Assembly (NCBI GenBank): GCA_016458225.1
Contig: JAEMGR010000006.1
Coordinates: forward strand, 1-64,000
DNA length: 64,000 nt
From: Myxococcaceae bacterium JPH2
GTDB lineage: Bacteria > Myxococcota > Myxococcia > Myxococcales > Myxococcaceae
Direction of reading: 5' to 3'
Shown: one piece after another, positions 30,095 to 39,101 of the stretch
Position numbering within the stretch: position 1 is the first letter of the stretch
Layout: each line of letters begins with the position of its first letter
The notes under the pieces: model-generated
What the model was told of the DNA's origin: nothing
Databases searched by the model: none
Seen by the model: only the letters and a program-made list of their open reading frames with translations
Program-made: the position numbers and the translations under genes

Positions 30095-30915
30095 GGGTTG
30101 GGTTGCGGTTGCTGCTGCTGCTTCGCCAAGGCCCAGAGCGCGTCGAAACGCGTCCGGGCATAGACGAGGAGGTTCGCGTACTCACTGCCCTGGGCCTGGG
30201 CCTCGGTGATGAGCTGCTCGGCGCGGGGGCGGTCGTTGTAGAGGAGGATCATCATCAGCTCCGCCTTGTCCCCGGACAGCGAGCGCCGCAGGGCCTGGTC
30301 CTGGTTGGGCTTGAGGTTCTTCGCCGCCACCAGCGACTCGACGGTGTCGAGCACGTGCGCGCGCTCGGGGTTCTCGGTCCACTCGAGCGCCGCGCCCAGG
30401 TACTCGGTGCGGTACAGGCGCAGGAACTGGTTGTCGTCGTTGAAGGTGGTCTCCGACTCGGCCAGGAGGTCCTTCTTGGCCGCGGCGATCTGCTCGCGGT
30501 CCTGGTAGATGGCGTGGAGCCGCTGCTTCTCCGCGGGCGTCTGGAGCACCTTGCGCTGGAGCGTGCGGAACTCCGCGAGGTCCGGGTGCTGCTCCATCAT
30601 CTTGTCGCGCAGGTCGTCCACGAACATGCGGGGGCGGCCCTTGCCCGCGCTGTCGCCCGGGCGGTGCGGCTCGGTGATGACCACGGCCGAGGGCTGCTCG
30701 ACAGGGGGCGCGACCTTGGGGCTCGTGCGCGGCGCGGCGCCCGTCGTGGGCGCGGACGGAGCGGGGGCGCCTGGGGTGGCCACTTCGGGCGCGGGCGGCG
30801 GCGGGGCCGGATGCAGCAGGCTCCACGCGGCGAAGCCCGCGGCGGCGAGAAGGGCGGCGGCCCCCACGCCCAAGAGTGTCTTCTTCTTCTGTGGCGGCTG
30901 GGTGGGAAGGGACAT
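30091..30915 (-). CDS. Anchored helical protein, paralog A
   Basis: A 274-residue protein. A short basic N terminus (PPQKKKTLLG) precedes one membrane segment at about residues 13-32, then comes a Pro/Ala-rich spacer of about 60 residues, then a charged helical domain of about 160 residues (DDLRDKMMEQHPDLAEF, LQRKVLQTPAEKQRL, YQDREQIAAAKKDLLAE). The helical part should lie outside the cytoplasm. It has a clear paralog at 32719-33504 with the same layout and motifs (NPDLARF, LQRKVLRR, AAKKDLLA, RRSLxGDKxEL, NDRPRAE). I do not recognise the family. Both copies flank the S8 protease gene, so a role in the same secreted system is likely. Confidence 0.85.
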   Translation of the reverse strand: MSLPTQPPQKKKTLLGVGAAALLAAAGFAAWSLLHPAPPPPAPEVATPGAPAPSAPTTGAAPRTSPKVAPPVEQPSAVVITEPHRPGDSAGKGRPRMFVDDLRDKMMEQHPDLAEFRTLQRKVLQTPAEKQRLHAIYQDREQIAAAKKDLLAESETTFNDDNQFLRLYRTEYLGAALEWTENPERAHVLDTVESLVAAKNLKPNQDQALRRSLSGDKAELMMILLYNDRPRAEQLITEAQAQGSEYANLLVYARTRFDALWALAKQQQQPQPNP

Positions 30916-30998
30916 GGTCGGCTCGGGTGACACAGGGGACGGACGGCGGGGAGGCGGCGGCCCCATTCCGGAGGAGGGAGCAGGGCCGCCGCCGCCTT

Positions 30999-31028
30999 CA
31001 CGCCCCGGCGTGGGGGCGCCGGGGCGTG
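30999..31028 (-). terminator. Hairpin terminator after the S8 protease gene
   Basis: A perfect 12-bp GC-rich stem (CACGCCCCGGCG with CGCCGGGGCGTG) and 6-base loop starts 7 bases after the protease stop in the minus direction. No U-tract follows. It would separate the protease transcript from the genes downstream, at least in part. Confidence 0.6.
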
Positions 31029-31034
31029 GAGCGA

Positions 31035-32627
31035 CTAGAAGAGGTTGAGGCGGGTGAGCGCGGCGCGCAGGTTGGGGCGGTTGCCGATGCGGCGGGCGTC
31101 CGCGGCCTGGGCGCTGCCGGTGCTGGAGAGCACGTCACGCAGCGCGAGCGGGCTCAGCGGGAAGCGGCCGTGGCCGCGCAGGGCGCCCTGGATGACCGCC
31201 ACGGTGCCGGTGACGATGGGGGACGCGCTGGACGTGCCGCTGAACGTGCCGGTGTACCAGCTGTCCTCGGTGCCGCCGTTGTAGAGGTCGCCGTAGCCGG
31301 TGGAGACGACGTTCTCGCCCCAGCCGTTCACGTCCGGGCGGCCGCCGAAGTTGGTCCAGCACATGGGCACGATGCCGTTGGAGGAGCCGGCGGCCACGAC
31401 GATGGCGCCGGAGTCGCGCGTGTCGCGGTTGAAGAGGCCGCCGTACGCCGGGTCATCCATGTTCACGCTGCCGTTGCCCGCGGCCTCCACCACGGACGTG
31501 CCGTTGTAGGTGGCCTGGGTGATGGCGTCGAACTCGGCCTGCCAGTACTCCATGGCGATGTAGTTGCACTGGCCGAAGTTGCACGTGCAGGGCGTGGCGT
31601 CCGCGGGGCCCTGGCGGTGCAGCTCGATGAGGACCACGTTGCCCGGGCCCGCCGCGACGGCGGCGTTGGCGATGGCGCTCGCGGCGCTCTGCGCGCCAAT
31701 GGCCTCGAAGCCCGGCGAGGCGCCGTGCGCGATGCCCGTCACGCCCGCGCCGTTGTTGCGCGCCACCATCTCACCCATCACCGCGGTGCCGTGGTTGCGC
31801 CACGCCGGATCGTTGAACTGCGTGCCGCCCATGTGGAAGAAGGCCGGCAGGTCCTCGTGGGTGGTGCGCCAGGCGCCCTCCACGTCCACGATGTTGATGC
31901 CCGCGCCGTTGCCGCCCGCCACCGTCCACGCGTACAGCGCGTCGACGCCGTTGGGGGCCGCGGCCAGGTAGCCCTGGTTGGGCTGGCGGTTGCCCACGCC
32001 GCTGAAGGCGAAGGGCGCGGGGGTGGTGGTGGCGGGCCCCGTGAGGGACGCGGGCTCGGTGACGGGCTCGGCGTACGCGGTCTCCACGCTGGGCAGCGCG
32101 TCCAGGCGGGCCACCAGGGCCTGCACGTCCGCGAAGGTGGTGCCCGCGCGCATGGGCAGCTCCACGTAGAGGTTCAGGTCGGCCAGCTCCTGGCCACCGC
32201 GCAGCTCACCCTCGCTGCGGCGCGCGTCCAGCAGGCGCTCCTCGGCCTTGAACAGGCGGTCCAGGCCGAGCGCGCGGGGCTCGTCGCCGGCCAGGCGCAC
32301 CAGCGCGTCCACGTCCGACTGGATCTGGAGCGCGGACAGGCCGCGGGCGGTGAGCTGGTTGCCCTCGCGCGCGCTGCGCTCGGCGGCGAACTGGGCGAGG
32401 CGGCCATCGCGCACGCGCACGTGGGTGCCCTCATGGAACTTCACCACGACGCGGGGAACGGACACGTCGGCGCGCAGGTCGTGCAGCCCCTTGCGCGGCA
32501 GGAGCCGGGGAGCCAGCTCGCCCGTGCCGCGCGTGTCCGCGGCGGCGGCGGGAAGGGCCAGCGACATGGCGAGCGCCATCATCAGCCGGCGGGAAGCGAC
32601 ACTCTTCTTCGACGTCCTTGCTTGCAT
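31035..32627 (-). CDS. Secreted S8 (subtilisin-like) serine protease
   Basis: A 530-residue protein with a signal peptide (cleavage near PAAA|ADTR) and a propeptide-like region of about 170 residues. The S8 catalytic domain follows. Triad: Asp in NIVDVEGAW (a variant of the usual DTG), His in NHGTAVMGEM, Ser in SGTSSASPIVTG; the oxyanion Asn is in EAAGNGS. A short Cys-rich insert (TPCTCNFGQC) may form disulfides. Placed between the two anchored-helical paralogs and close to three Hint proteins, it may process them or their partners. Downstream is a strong hairpin. A general extracellular protease used in predation is the main alternative role. Confidence 0.93.
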   Translation of the reverse strand: MQARTSKKSVASRRLMMALAMSLALPAAAADTRGTGELAPRLLPRKGLHDLRADVSVPRVVVKFHEGTHVRVRDGRLAQFAAERSAREGNQLTARGLSALQIQSDVDALVRLAGDEPRALGLDRLFKAEERLLDARRSEGELRGGQELADLNLYVELPMRAGTTFADVQALVARLDALPSVETAYAEPVTEPASLTGPATTTPAPFAFSGVGNRQPNQGYLAAAPNGVDALYAWTVAGGNGAGINIVDVEGAWRTTHEDLPAFFHMGGTQFNDPAWRNHGTAVMGEMVARNNGAGVTGIAHGASPGFEAIGAQSAASAIANAAVAAGPGNVVLIELHRQGPADATPCTCNFGQCNYIAMEYWQAEFDAITQATYNGTSVVEAAGNGSVNMDDPAYGGLFNRDTRDSGAIVVAAGSSNGIVPMCWTNFGGRPDVNGWGENVVSTGYGDLYNGGTEDSWYTGTFSGTSSASPIVTGTVAVIQGALRGHGRFPLSPLALRDVLSSTGSAQAADARRIGNRPNLRAALTRLNLF

Positions 32628-32718
32628 GAAACAGCCTCCTGGGGTGACTACAGCCGTCCGTCGCCCCGAGCCCTGAAGGGCCCGAGGTCGGGGGGAATGG
32701 TGGGAAAAGGGATGGCCG

Positions 32719-33504
32719 CTACTTGTTCGCGAGCGCCCACAGCGCGTCGAAGCGGACGCGGGCGTTCTCCAAGAGCGGTGCGAGCCGGGTGCCCTGCGCC
32801 CTGGCGAGGAGCGCCTCGGCGCGCGGCCGGTCGTTGTGCAGCATGACCATGAAGAGTTCGACCTTGTCGCCCGCGAGCGAGCGCCGCAGCTCCAGGTCCA
32901 TGTCCGGCTGGATGTTCTGCGCGAGGATGAGGTCCTCGACGTCTTGCATCAGCGCGGGCCGCTCGGGGTTGTCCTTCCACTCGATGCCATTGCCCAGGTA
33001 CTCGACCTGGTAGAGCCGGCGGAACTGGGCCTCGTCGTCGAAGCGCGTCTGGCCTTGGGCCAGCAGGTCCTTCTTCGCCGCCTCGATGACCTTGCGATCT
33101 TGATAGAGCGCCTGGAGGGATTGCGTCTCGTCCGCGCGGCGCAGCACCTTGCGCTGCAATTGGCGGAAGCGGGCGAGGTCCGGGTTCTGGGCCATGACGC
33201 GCTGGCGCAGCGAGTCCAGCGGCGAGCCGGGGCGCGCCAGGGCTTGGGGCGTGGGTGTCTGGGATTCGAGCGGCGCGCTCACGACCACCGGGTTGGTGGT
33301 GTCCAGCGGGCGGCCCGGGATGGTGGGCGAGGGCCCCTCGAAAGAGGGCAGGGGGAGCCGCGGCGCGGGCGCGGGCGTCTGGGCGACGACCGGGGGCGGC
33401 ACGGGCTCGGGAGCGCCAAGGCGCAGCCAGGCGACGCCCGCGGCCACGGCCAGCGCGCAGGCAATCAAGGACAGCACGGACTTCGAGCGGGCACGGCGTG
33501 CCAT
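32719..33504 (-). CDS. Anchored helical protein, paralog B
   Basis: A 261-residue protein with basic start (ARRARSKS), one membrane segment (VLSLIACALAVAAGVAWL), a Pro-rich spacer and a helical domain matching paralog A at 30091-30915. Shared features are NPDLARF, QLQRKVLRR, YQDRKVIEAAKKDLLAQ, EYLG.GIEW, LRRSLAGDKVEL and HNDRPRAEALL. It lies about 90 bases upstream of the protease gene and just downstream of Hint paralog 3. The arrangement (Hint plus anchored protein) therefore occurs on both sides of the protease, suggesting a duplicated two-gene unit. No known family recognised. Confidence 0.86.
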   Translation of the reverse strand: MARRARSKSVLSLIACALAVAAGVAWLRLGAPEPVPPPVVAQTPAPAPRLPLPSFEGPSPTIPGRPLDTTNPVVVSAPLESQTPTPQALARPGSPLDSLRQRVMAQNPDLARFRQLQRKVLRRADETQSLQALYQDRKVIEAAKKDLLAQGQTRFDDEAQFRRLYQVEYLGNGIEWKDNPERPALMQDVEDLILAQNIQPDMDLELRRSLAGDKVELFMVMLHNDRPRAEALLARAQGTRLAPLLENARVRFDALWALANK

Positions 33505-33599
33505 GGCGAGGCCTCGGATGGCTGGGAATGGGCGGACGGACCCCCGCGGGGAGCGCGGGAGCCGTCCGGATCAACGTGAGTCAGTTGCAGCGGCCGGGA

Positions 33600-34532
33600 C
33601 TACGGGATGAGCGCGTCCGGGACGTTGGTGCGGAGGATGAGGCGGTTGAGCTCCTCCACGTACTCGCTCTGGAACCGGGCGGAGCCGTTGAGGTAGCCCT
33701 CGGCGACCAGGATGTTGGAGGTCAGGTCCGTGCTGGTGGGGCGCAGGTTGTACGCCTTGCCGAACCAGGACTCGCCCTGGATGGAGACGATCTCGTCAGG
33801 GGTGCCGTCCTGGCGGACCAGGCGCTCACCGATGACGAACTCCTTGGCCTTCTTGAGCGTGCCGTCGGTGGTGACGAGCGGGTGCTCCAGGGTGACGGAC
33901 AGCTTGCCGCCCGAGGCCATGCGGAAGCGGAGGATGTCCTGGCGCGCCGCGTCCTTGTCCACCGTGTAGCGCTCCACGGTGTTGGGCACGAGCGTCAGCT
34001 TGTCCATGGAGGCGTCCTTGGACAGGGTGACGAGGTCATCCACGCCGCCCGCCTGGGCCTTCTCGATGGGCAGCGAGCCGCTCTGGAAGAGCACCTGCTG
34101 GTCGGGGGTGTAGCAGCCCGGCTCGCAGACGCCGTCCATGAGGATCTGGACCGGCTTGGAGTTGAAGCCGAGCGCGAAGATCTGATCGCCCGTGAAGCCC
34201 GCCGTCGTGGTGCCCGGAGCTCCCGGCCCCTTCCAGGGCTCGTAGTTGTTGTTGGGGTCCACGAACACCGGGTACAGCCAGGTGTTGTAGGCATTGAGCG
34301 CGTCGCGCGCATCCGTGTCATACACGGTGGCCCAGAAGCGCTGATCCTTGCCCGTGGAGATGTTGTACGGATCCGCGTCCGCCCACTTCTTGGCCCACTG
34401 CTGGCGGCCCTTGGCCTGATCGCTGGTGAGTTGATCGAACGTGCAGCGGTAGTAGCTCGGAGCCCACGCCGCCATGGCCGGAGCGGCAAGGCCCAGGGCG
34501 ACAACGAGGGTCGGCAGAGACAACTTGTGCAT
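33600..34532 (-). CDS. Secreted Hint-domain protein, paralog 3
   Basis: A 310-residue protein with a signal peptide (cleavage near AMAA|WAPS), the shared N-terminal domain (YYRCTFDQLTSDQAKGRQ) and a Hint module from about residue 155 (GCYTPDQQVLFQSG, LEHPLVTTDG, AYNLRPTS, SNILVAEGYLNG). In block B the usual TxxH is kept as TLEH. It is more diverged than paralogs 1 and 2 are from each other. The ATG at 34532 follows a strong AGGAGGAAGC ribosome site; the longer frame upstream is not needed. As the most upstream gene of the minus-strand block it is probably the first gene transcribed. Confidence 0.86.
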   Translation of the reverse strand: MHKLSLPTLVVALGLAAPAMAAWAPSYYRCTFDQLTSDQAKGRQQWAKKWADADPYNISTGKDQRFWATVYDTDARDALNAYNTWLYPVFVDPNNNYEPWKGPGAPGTTTAGFTGDQIFALGFNSKPVQILMDGVCEPGCYTPDQQVLFQSGSLPIEKAQAGGVDDLVTLSKDASMDKLTLVPNTVERYTVDKDAARQDILRFRMASGGKLSVTLEHPLVTTDGTLKKAKEFVIGERLVRQDGTPDEIVSIQGESWFGKAYNLRPTSTDLTSNILVAEGYLNGSARFQSEYVEELNRLILRTNVPDALIP

Positions 34533-35086
34533 GCTTCCTCCTGCGGTTTTGGTGTTCCACGTTCCCTGTCGCCAAAGAACGTGAGGACGACAGGGAGCGT
34601 CGCCCGCGCCGGGGCGCCACGGCCCCGGTGGGTCCGGTGCGCGTCGTGCGTCCCTGGGCATGGGATGTCATTGACCGCGCCTCCGGCGGAGGCAGGTCGA
34701 CGTCTGCGGGATGTCTGGATTTGCGGGGGAGCCGCCCGCGTTCAATGCCTCGCCGCCAGGACTGGCGTCAGGGGCCGCTGAACTGAGAAATGCCTGGGTC
34801 TGCCTTTCCAGGAACCCGCCCGAGTGCACAGGGCCGGGTCTGGATAGACTTCACTCCGTGTGAATCAGCGCCTGGGCGCGACTTCCACCGAGTCATGAAT
34901 TCCCCCCTCAGGGAGAGTGACGGGACGCGGCAAGGCGATTCCCTCACTCCGTATGATTTATAATACATGGAGTGAAGACGCGCGCAAGACGATTTCTTGG
35001 ATTTCTGAAATTGTTGCTCTTGCGTTATTTAATGGCAGATCTTGTCTTGGTGAAGCTTTGCAGCTTGGGCGGAGTGGGGTGCCGCC
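34533..35086. other. Intergenic leader of the Hint/protease block, with repeated TCACTCC motifs
   Basis: About 550 bases without a convincing gene. The part from 34,900 to 35,060 is clearly AT-richer than its surroundings. TCACTCCGTGTGAAT at 34851-34865 is repeated as TCACTCCGTATGATT at 34944-34958. The second copy pairs with GGAGTGA at 34969-34975 to form an inverted repeat around a TATAAT-like core. A small GC hairpin (GCCTCC-GGC-GGAGGC) lies near 34,680. The short reading frame at 34917-35159 runs into the ChaN-like gene on the other strand and is not supported. Confidence 0.5.
34960..34987 (-). promoter_or_regulatory. Candidate promoter for the Hint/protease block
   Basis: On the minus strand, TTGCGC (34987-34982) and TATTAT (34965-34960) are separated by 16 bases. 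The -10 box lies within the inverted repeat TCACTCC...GGAGTGA (34944-34975), which could be an operator. Transcription would run through a leader of about 420 bases to the start at 34532. Identified by eye only. Confidence 0.3.
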
Positions 35087-36076
35087 TCACTGGGGACGCG
35101 CTTTGCGCAGGGGCGCGCACGGGTCCTCCTCCGGCACCGCGGGGGTGAACCAGACATAGTCGTAGGGAATGCGCGCGGCGGAGAAGGTGGCCGCGTAGTC
35201 CTGGGGTTCGCGCGCGTCAGGGGACACCTCAATCAGTCCCACGCTGCGCGCCTTCACGCCCGGTGCGCGGCGCGCGAGGTGCGCGGGGACACCTCGGTCG
35301 GTCCGCGCGTGGCCGTTGCCCGCGATGAGCACCGCTCCCGCCGGGGTCGCGGAGGCGAGCAGCCGGTCCGCCATGACGGCGTCACGGGCGCGCTGCGCCA
35401 GCGCCATGGGGTCCATCATCGCGGCCGGGAGCTGGCCGCAGTGCGAGCGGTCCAGCTCCTCGCTCACCGCGCGCGCTTCGTCCTCGGGCACGGGCGTGTC
35501 CAGGCCCAGCCGCGCGCGCAGCTCCGGCTCGAGGGCCGTGGGGCCTTCCTTCACGAGCTGGCGCACCTGGGTGCGCGGCAGGTTCGCGGCGACGATGGGC
35601 AGCTTCGCCTCCAGGCCCGCGACGAAGACGGGGCGGTAGAGCGCCCAGGCGGGCCACCCGCTGTGCTCCCAGTCCACCGCTCGCGCCAGGGCGTCCGCGT
35701 CGCCCGGGGCTTTTGAGAGCGAGGCCTCCACCGCGGGGGCCTGGGCGGTGTCCAGCATCTCGAAGGCGAGCGCGGGGCGCGCGTCCTTCGCGAGGGCGCG
35801 CACGAGTTCGGCCTGGAGCTGGTGGTGGTCGGGTTGATCATGCCGCTCGCCCACGAGGACGAAGCGGGCGGGGCGCAGCGACTCGAGCAGGGTGGCCTCG
35901 TCGACGAAGCGGCCCTGGGCCACGTCCCAGATGCGGCCCACCAAGGGATGGTCGCGGTGGAGCGGCGCCTGCCACGCACGAGGCGCGCTGGGGGGCGCGG
36001 CGCCCGAAGGGGAGGGCGTGCGTCCGGCGCACGACAAGGACATCAAGAAGAGGCCCGCGAGGAGGGTGCGTGACAT
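35087..36076 (-). CDS. ChaN/DUF399-family lipoprotein
   Basis: A 329-residue lipoprotein (lipobox around LMSLSCAG). The mature part matches the ChaN-like, haem-binding or haem-uptake-associated family: FVLVGERHDQPDHHQLQAELV near the start (the GE.H..p.hh motif), AFEMLD, DWEHSGWPAWALYRPVF, and GAVLIAGNGHARTDRGVP near the end with the conserved GNGH. The ATG at 36076 was chosen because it opens the signal peptide directly; 30 codons upstream are open but unlikely to be used. It probably sits at the outer or inner membrane facing the periplasm. The precise ligand is unproven in most members. Confidence 0.88.
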   Translation of the reverse strand: MSRTLLAGLFLMSLSCAGRTPSPSGAAPPSAPRAWQAPLHRDHPLVGRIWDVAQGRFVDEATLLESLRPARFVLVGERHDQPDHHQLQAELVRALAKDARPALAFEMLDTAQAPAVEASLSKAPGDADALARAVDWEHSGWPAWALYRPVFVAGLEAKLPIVAANLPRTQVRQLVKEGPTALEPELRARLGLDTPVPEDEARAVSEELDRSHCGQLPAAMMDPMALAQRARDAVMADRLLASATPAGAVLIAGNGHARTDRGVPAHLARRAPGVKARSVGLIEVSPDAREPQDYAATFSAARIPYDYVWFTPAVPEEDPCAPLRKARPQ

Positions 36077-36135
36077 GCACCCATCTGACACCAGGGACAG
36101 CGCTGGCGGCAGCCCGCGGGCCGTGCGGCTGATGA

Positions 36136-36621
36136 CTACTTCGCGTCGACGACGAGCACCATCCACCGGTCGGTGGAGTGGTCGATGCGCAGGTTGGAGG
36201 CGCCGGCCTCCTGGAGCTGGTTCACGATGCGCTCCAGGAACACGAGGTGCTCCTGCGGCGCGTCCACGAACACGTTGCGCGAGCCCGGGCCCTTGGCCTT
36301 GGGCTTCTTCGCGGGCGCGGCGTTGGAGGCGCTGAGCGAGTCGGCGTTGGCCGCGGACTTCAGGCCGGCCGCGGAGTCATTGAGGGCGGGCTCCGGCGTC
36401 TCCTCGGGCTCGACAGGCTCGGCGGGCTCCGCGGCCATCTCCGCGAGCTCCTTCTGGATCTGATCGCGCAGCTGGCTGAACGTCTTCAGGTTGATGCTGG
36501 CGCCGAACTTGTCCTTGTAGGCGTCCATCGCTTCATTCCGGGAGAGTTCCGGCTGGGTGCGGAAGAGGTCGATGAGGAACGCGTGGCGCTCCTGCGTCTG
36601 CTCCTGGGAGGTCCTGGCCAT
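36136..36621 (-). CDS. Small charged protein of unknown function
   Basis: 161 residues in three parts: an N-terminal helical domain (about 1-60) that could be a small winged or helix-turn-helix fold (FLIDLFRTQPELSRNEAMDAY, INLKTFSQLRDQIQKEL); a low-complexity acidic then Lys/Ala-rich linker (about 62-112); and a short C-terminal alpha-beta domain ending in STDRWMVLVVDAK. The N-terminal part resembles fragments of bacterial regulators but I cannot name a family. It lies 59 bases upstream of the ChaN-like gene on the same strand. No signal peptide, so cytoplasmic. Confidence 0.8.
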   Translation of the reverse strand: MARTSQEQTQERHAFLIDLFRTQPELSRNEAMDAYKDKFGASINLKTFSQLRDQIQKELAEMAAEPAEPVEPEETPEPALNDSAAGLKSAANADSLSASNAAPAKKPKAKGPGSRNVFVDAPQEHLVFLERIVNQLQEAGASNLRIDHSTDRWMVLVVDAK

Positions 36622-36781
36622 GGTGATGTGTCCTCGGCGTGGGGGGAAGTTGGGCGGCGCACCGTAGCCGAGCCCTCCGACTTGAGGAAGGTGCGCCGCG
36701 CCCTATCGCCGCCTCCACGCCCCGAGAACCGGGCCCTCCCCGACGTCACGGCGTCCGTGCCGCGCGGAAGGAGGGACGGGC

Positions 36782-38797
36782 TCAGCGCGAGCGAGGCCCC
36801 GGGCGCGCGGGGCGGCCCGAGGACGGACGCGGCTGCACGGGCCGAGGATAGGCCGCGCGAGGCAAGTCCTCGCCCGCGTCGCGCGGCTCGGCGGCCTCGG
36901 TGCGCTGGCGGCGCGCGGCCTCGGCGGGAGACTCCGGCGGAACGAGCGCGTGGGGGCCGCGTCCGATGAGGTCCTCGCGCCCCGCCTGCCTCAGGGCCTC
37001 GCGCGCCAGCGGCCAGTGCTCCGGGTTCCAGTACAGGAGCAGCGCCTTCTGGAGCCGCTTCTCGCGCAGGCCCTTCGCCGTGTACACGGGCTCCATCTTC
37101 AGCGGGTCCAAGCCCGTGTGGTACATCGCCGTCGCCACGGCCATGGGCGTGGGGATGAAGTCCTGCACCTGGCGCGGGCGCTTGCCCTTCACCTTCAGCC
37201 AGAGCGCAAGCTCCACCATGTCCTCCAGCGTGGAGCCCGGGTGGCCGCTGATGAAGTAGGGGATGTCGTACTGCTCCTTGCCCGCGTCCTCGCTGGCGCA
37301 CGCGAACATGTGCTGGAAGCGCTCGAAGCTCTCGATGCCGGGCTTCTTCATCTTCTCCAGCACGCGCGGAGACACGTGCTCGGGGGCCACGGAGAGCTGG
37401 CCGCCCACGTGGTGCGCGGCCAGCTCCTTCACGTACTCGGGTGAGCGCTCGGCCAGGTCGTAGCGCACGCCGCTGGCGATGAAGACGTGCTTCACGCCCG
37501 CCTCGGCGCGCACCTGCTTCATCACGTCGATGAGCGGGCCGTGGTCCGTCTGGAGGTTCTCGCAGACGCCCGGGTGCACGCAGGACAGCTTCCGGCAGCG
37601 GCGCTCGATGTCCTCGCTCTTGCACTTGAGCTTGTACATGTTGGCCGTGGGGCCGCCGAGGTCGGTGATGGTGCCGCGGAAGTCGCCCATGCGCCGCAGC
37701 GCTCGCACCTCGCGCAGCACGCTCTCCGCCGAGCGACTCTGGATGACGCGGCCCTCGTGCTCGGTGATGGAGCAGAAGGTGCAGCCGCCGAAGCACCCGC
37801 GCATGAGCACGACGGAGTGCTTCACCGTCTCGTAGGCGGGGATGCGCTCGGAGTACATCGGGTGCGGCACGCGGTTGAAGGCCAGGTCATACAGCTCGTC
37901 CATGGCCACGGTGCTCGGCTCGTCGGGGCGCAGGCCGGTGCCGTCCTCCAGGGGGCGCGCGGGCCGGTTGATGAAGATGGCGCGGTTGCCGTGGCGCTGC
38001 GCGAGCGGGCGCGCGTTGCCGGGGTTCGTCTCCATCTGGAAGTCGCGGCTCATCACCGCGAAGGCGCGCGCGTCTTGTGTCACGTCCTCGTAGGAGGGGA
38101 GCACCACGACCTTGTCGTCCGCGGCGCGCTTGGCGGGGTCTGCCTCCAGCGCGCGCATCGCCTCGTCGTTGATGAGGTACGCGGTGCCGCGGATGTCGCG
38201 GAGGTCCTCCACGCGCTCGCCGTTGCGCAGCCGGTCGGCGATCTCCCAGATGGGCCGCTCGCCCATGCCGAAGACGAGCAGGTCCGCCTTGGCGTCGAAG
38301 AGGATGGAGCGGCGCACCTTGTCGCTCCAGTAGTCGTAGTGCGCGATGCGGCGCAGGCTCGCCTCGATGCCGCCCAGCACGATGGGCACGTCCGGGTACG
38401 CCTCGCGGCAGCGCTGCGCGTAGACGATGGTGGCGCGATCCGGCCGGGTGTTGGTGCGCCCGCCCGGGCTGTACTGGTCCTCGGAGCGGTTCTTCTTCTG
38501 CGCCGTCAGCCGGTTGAGCATCGAGTCGAGGTTGCCCGCGGCGACCCCGAAGAAGAGGCGCGGCGCCCCCAGCGCGCGGAAGGGCTCGGCCGAGTGCCAG
38601 TCCGGCTGGGGGATGAGGCCCACCTTGAAGCCTCGGCCCTCCAGGAAGCGGGCGATGAGCACCGGCCCGAAGGCCGGGTGGTCCACGTAGGCGTCCCCCG
38701 TGACGATGATGATGTCGCACTGCTCCCAGCCCCGAGCCTTCATGTCGGCGCGAGAGATGGGGAGGAACGGGTGGGCGTGGCGGGCGGGAGTTGCCAT
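36782..38797 (-). CDS. YgiQ-family radical SAM protein
   Basis: A 671-residue radical SAM protein. The cluster-binding motif is CFGGCTFCS (CxxxCxxC) near residue 330. Upstream is a cobalamin-like or UPF0313 N-terminal domain with [11 protein letters not shown] and [18 protein letters not shown], both hallmarks of the YgiQ family, and downstream GVRYDLA and [10 protein letters not shown]. The C terminus adds a basic Pro/Arg tail. The ATG at 38797 follows a strong AGGAGGGGG site; the open frame extends far upstream but has no support there. Family members are widespread but their reaction is not settled; do not read a specific substrate from this. Confidence 0.93.
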   Translation of the reverse strand: MATPARHAHPFLPISRADMKARGWEQCDIIIVTGDAYVDHPAFGPVLIARFLEGRGFKVGLIPQPDWHSAEPFRALGAPRLFFGVAAGNLDSMLNRLTAQKKNRSEDQYSPGGRTNTRPDRATIVYAQRCREAYPDVPIVLGGIEASLRRIAHYDYWSDKVRRSILFDAKADLLVFGMGERPIWEIADRLRNGERVEDLRDIRGTAYLINDEAMRALEADPAKRAADDKVVVLPSYEDVTQDARAFAVMSRDFQMETNPGNARPLAQRHGNRAIFINRPARPLEDGTGLRPDEPSTVAMDELYDLAFNRVPHPMYSERIPAYETVKHSVVLMRGCFGGCTFCSITEHEGRVIQSRSAESVLREVRALRRMGDFRGTITDLGGPTANMYKLKCKSEDIERRCRKLSCVHPGVCENLQTDHGPLIDVMKQVRAEAGVKHVFIASGVRYDLAERSPEYVKELAAHHVGGQLSVAPEHVSPRVLEKMKKPGIESFERFQHMFACASEDAGKEQYDIPYFISGHPGSTLEDMVELALWLKVKGKRPRQVQDFIPTPMAVATAMYHTGLDPLKMEPVYTAKGLREKRLQKALLLYWNPEHWPLAREALRQAGREDLIGRGPHALVPPESPAEAARRQRTEAAEPRDAGEDLPRAAYPRPVQPRPSSGRPARPGPRSR

Positions 38798-39101
38798 GGG
38801 GGGACCCCCTCCTAAACCCCCAGCGTGGCGCGACGCAAACCCATTGGGTGGGACGGCCCGCCGGACGTCCCCTGTTTCCCGGGTTCGAGCGGGGTGTGCC
38901 TCACCCGGCCCGCGAGTCCCATCCGTGCGAGGGCCGGTGCACGTTGCCCGGGACTGGGGGGCCATCGCAATCGGCGCGGGTCGGATGGAATGTCGAGCGG
39001 CCCCAGACACGGTCGCCCCGGGGCAGGGTCCGGCCGCGCGCCGTGAAGCCGGCCGAGAGCCCTGGTTCGGGGTGGATGCCCTCACACCAGGAACGCCGAA
39101 C
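38798..39101. other. Intergenic region with no feature seen
   Basis: About 300 bases between the divergent YgiQ-like and lipoprotein genes. It contains the ribosome site of the minus-strand gene next to 38,797. I see no RNA gene, clear hairpin or convincing promoter; both genes should have promoters here. Confidence 0.5.

Noticed and set aside
34917-35159. Small open frame of 80 codons in the AT-rich gap
   Set aside because: No ribosome site or recognisable composition, and it runs into the end of the ChaN-like gene on the opposite strand.
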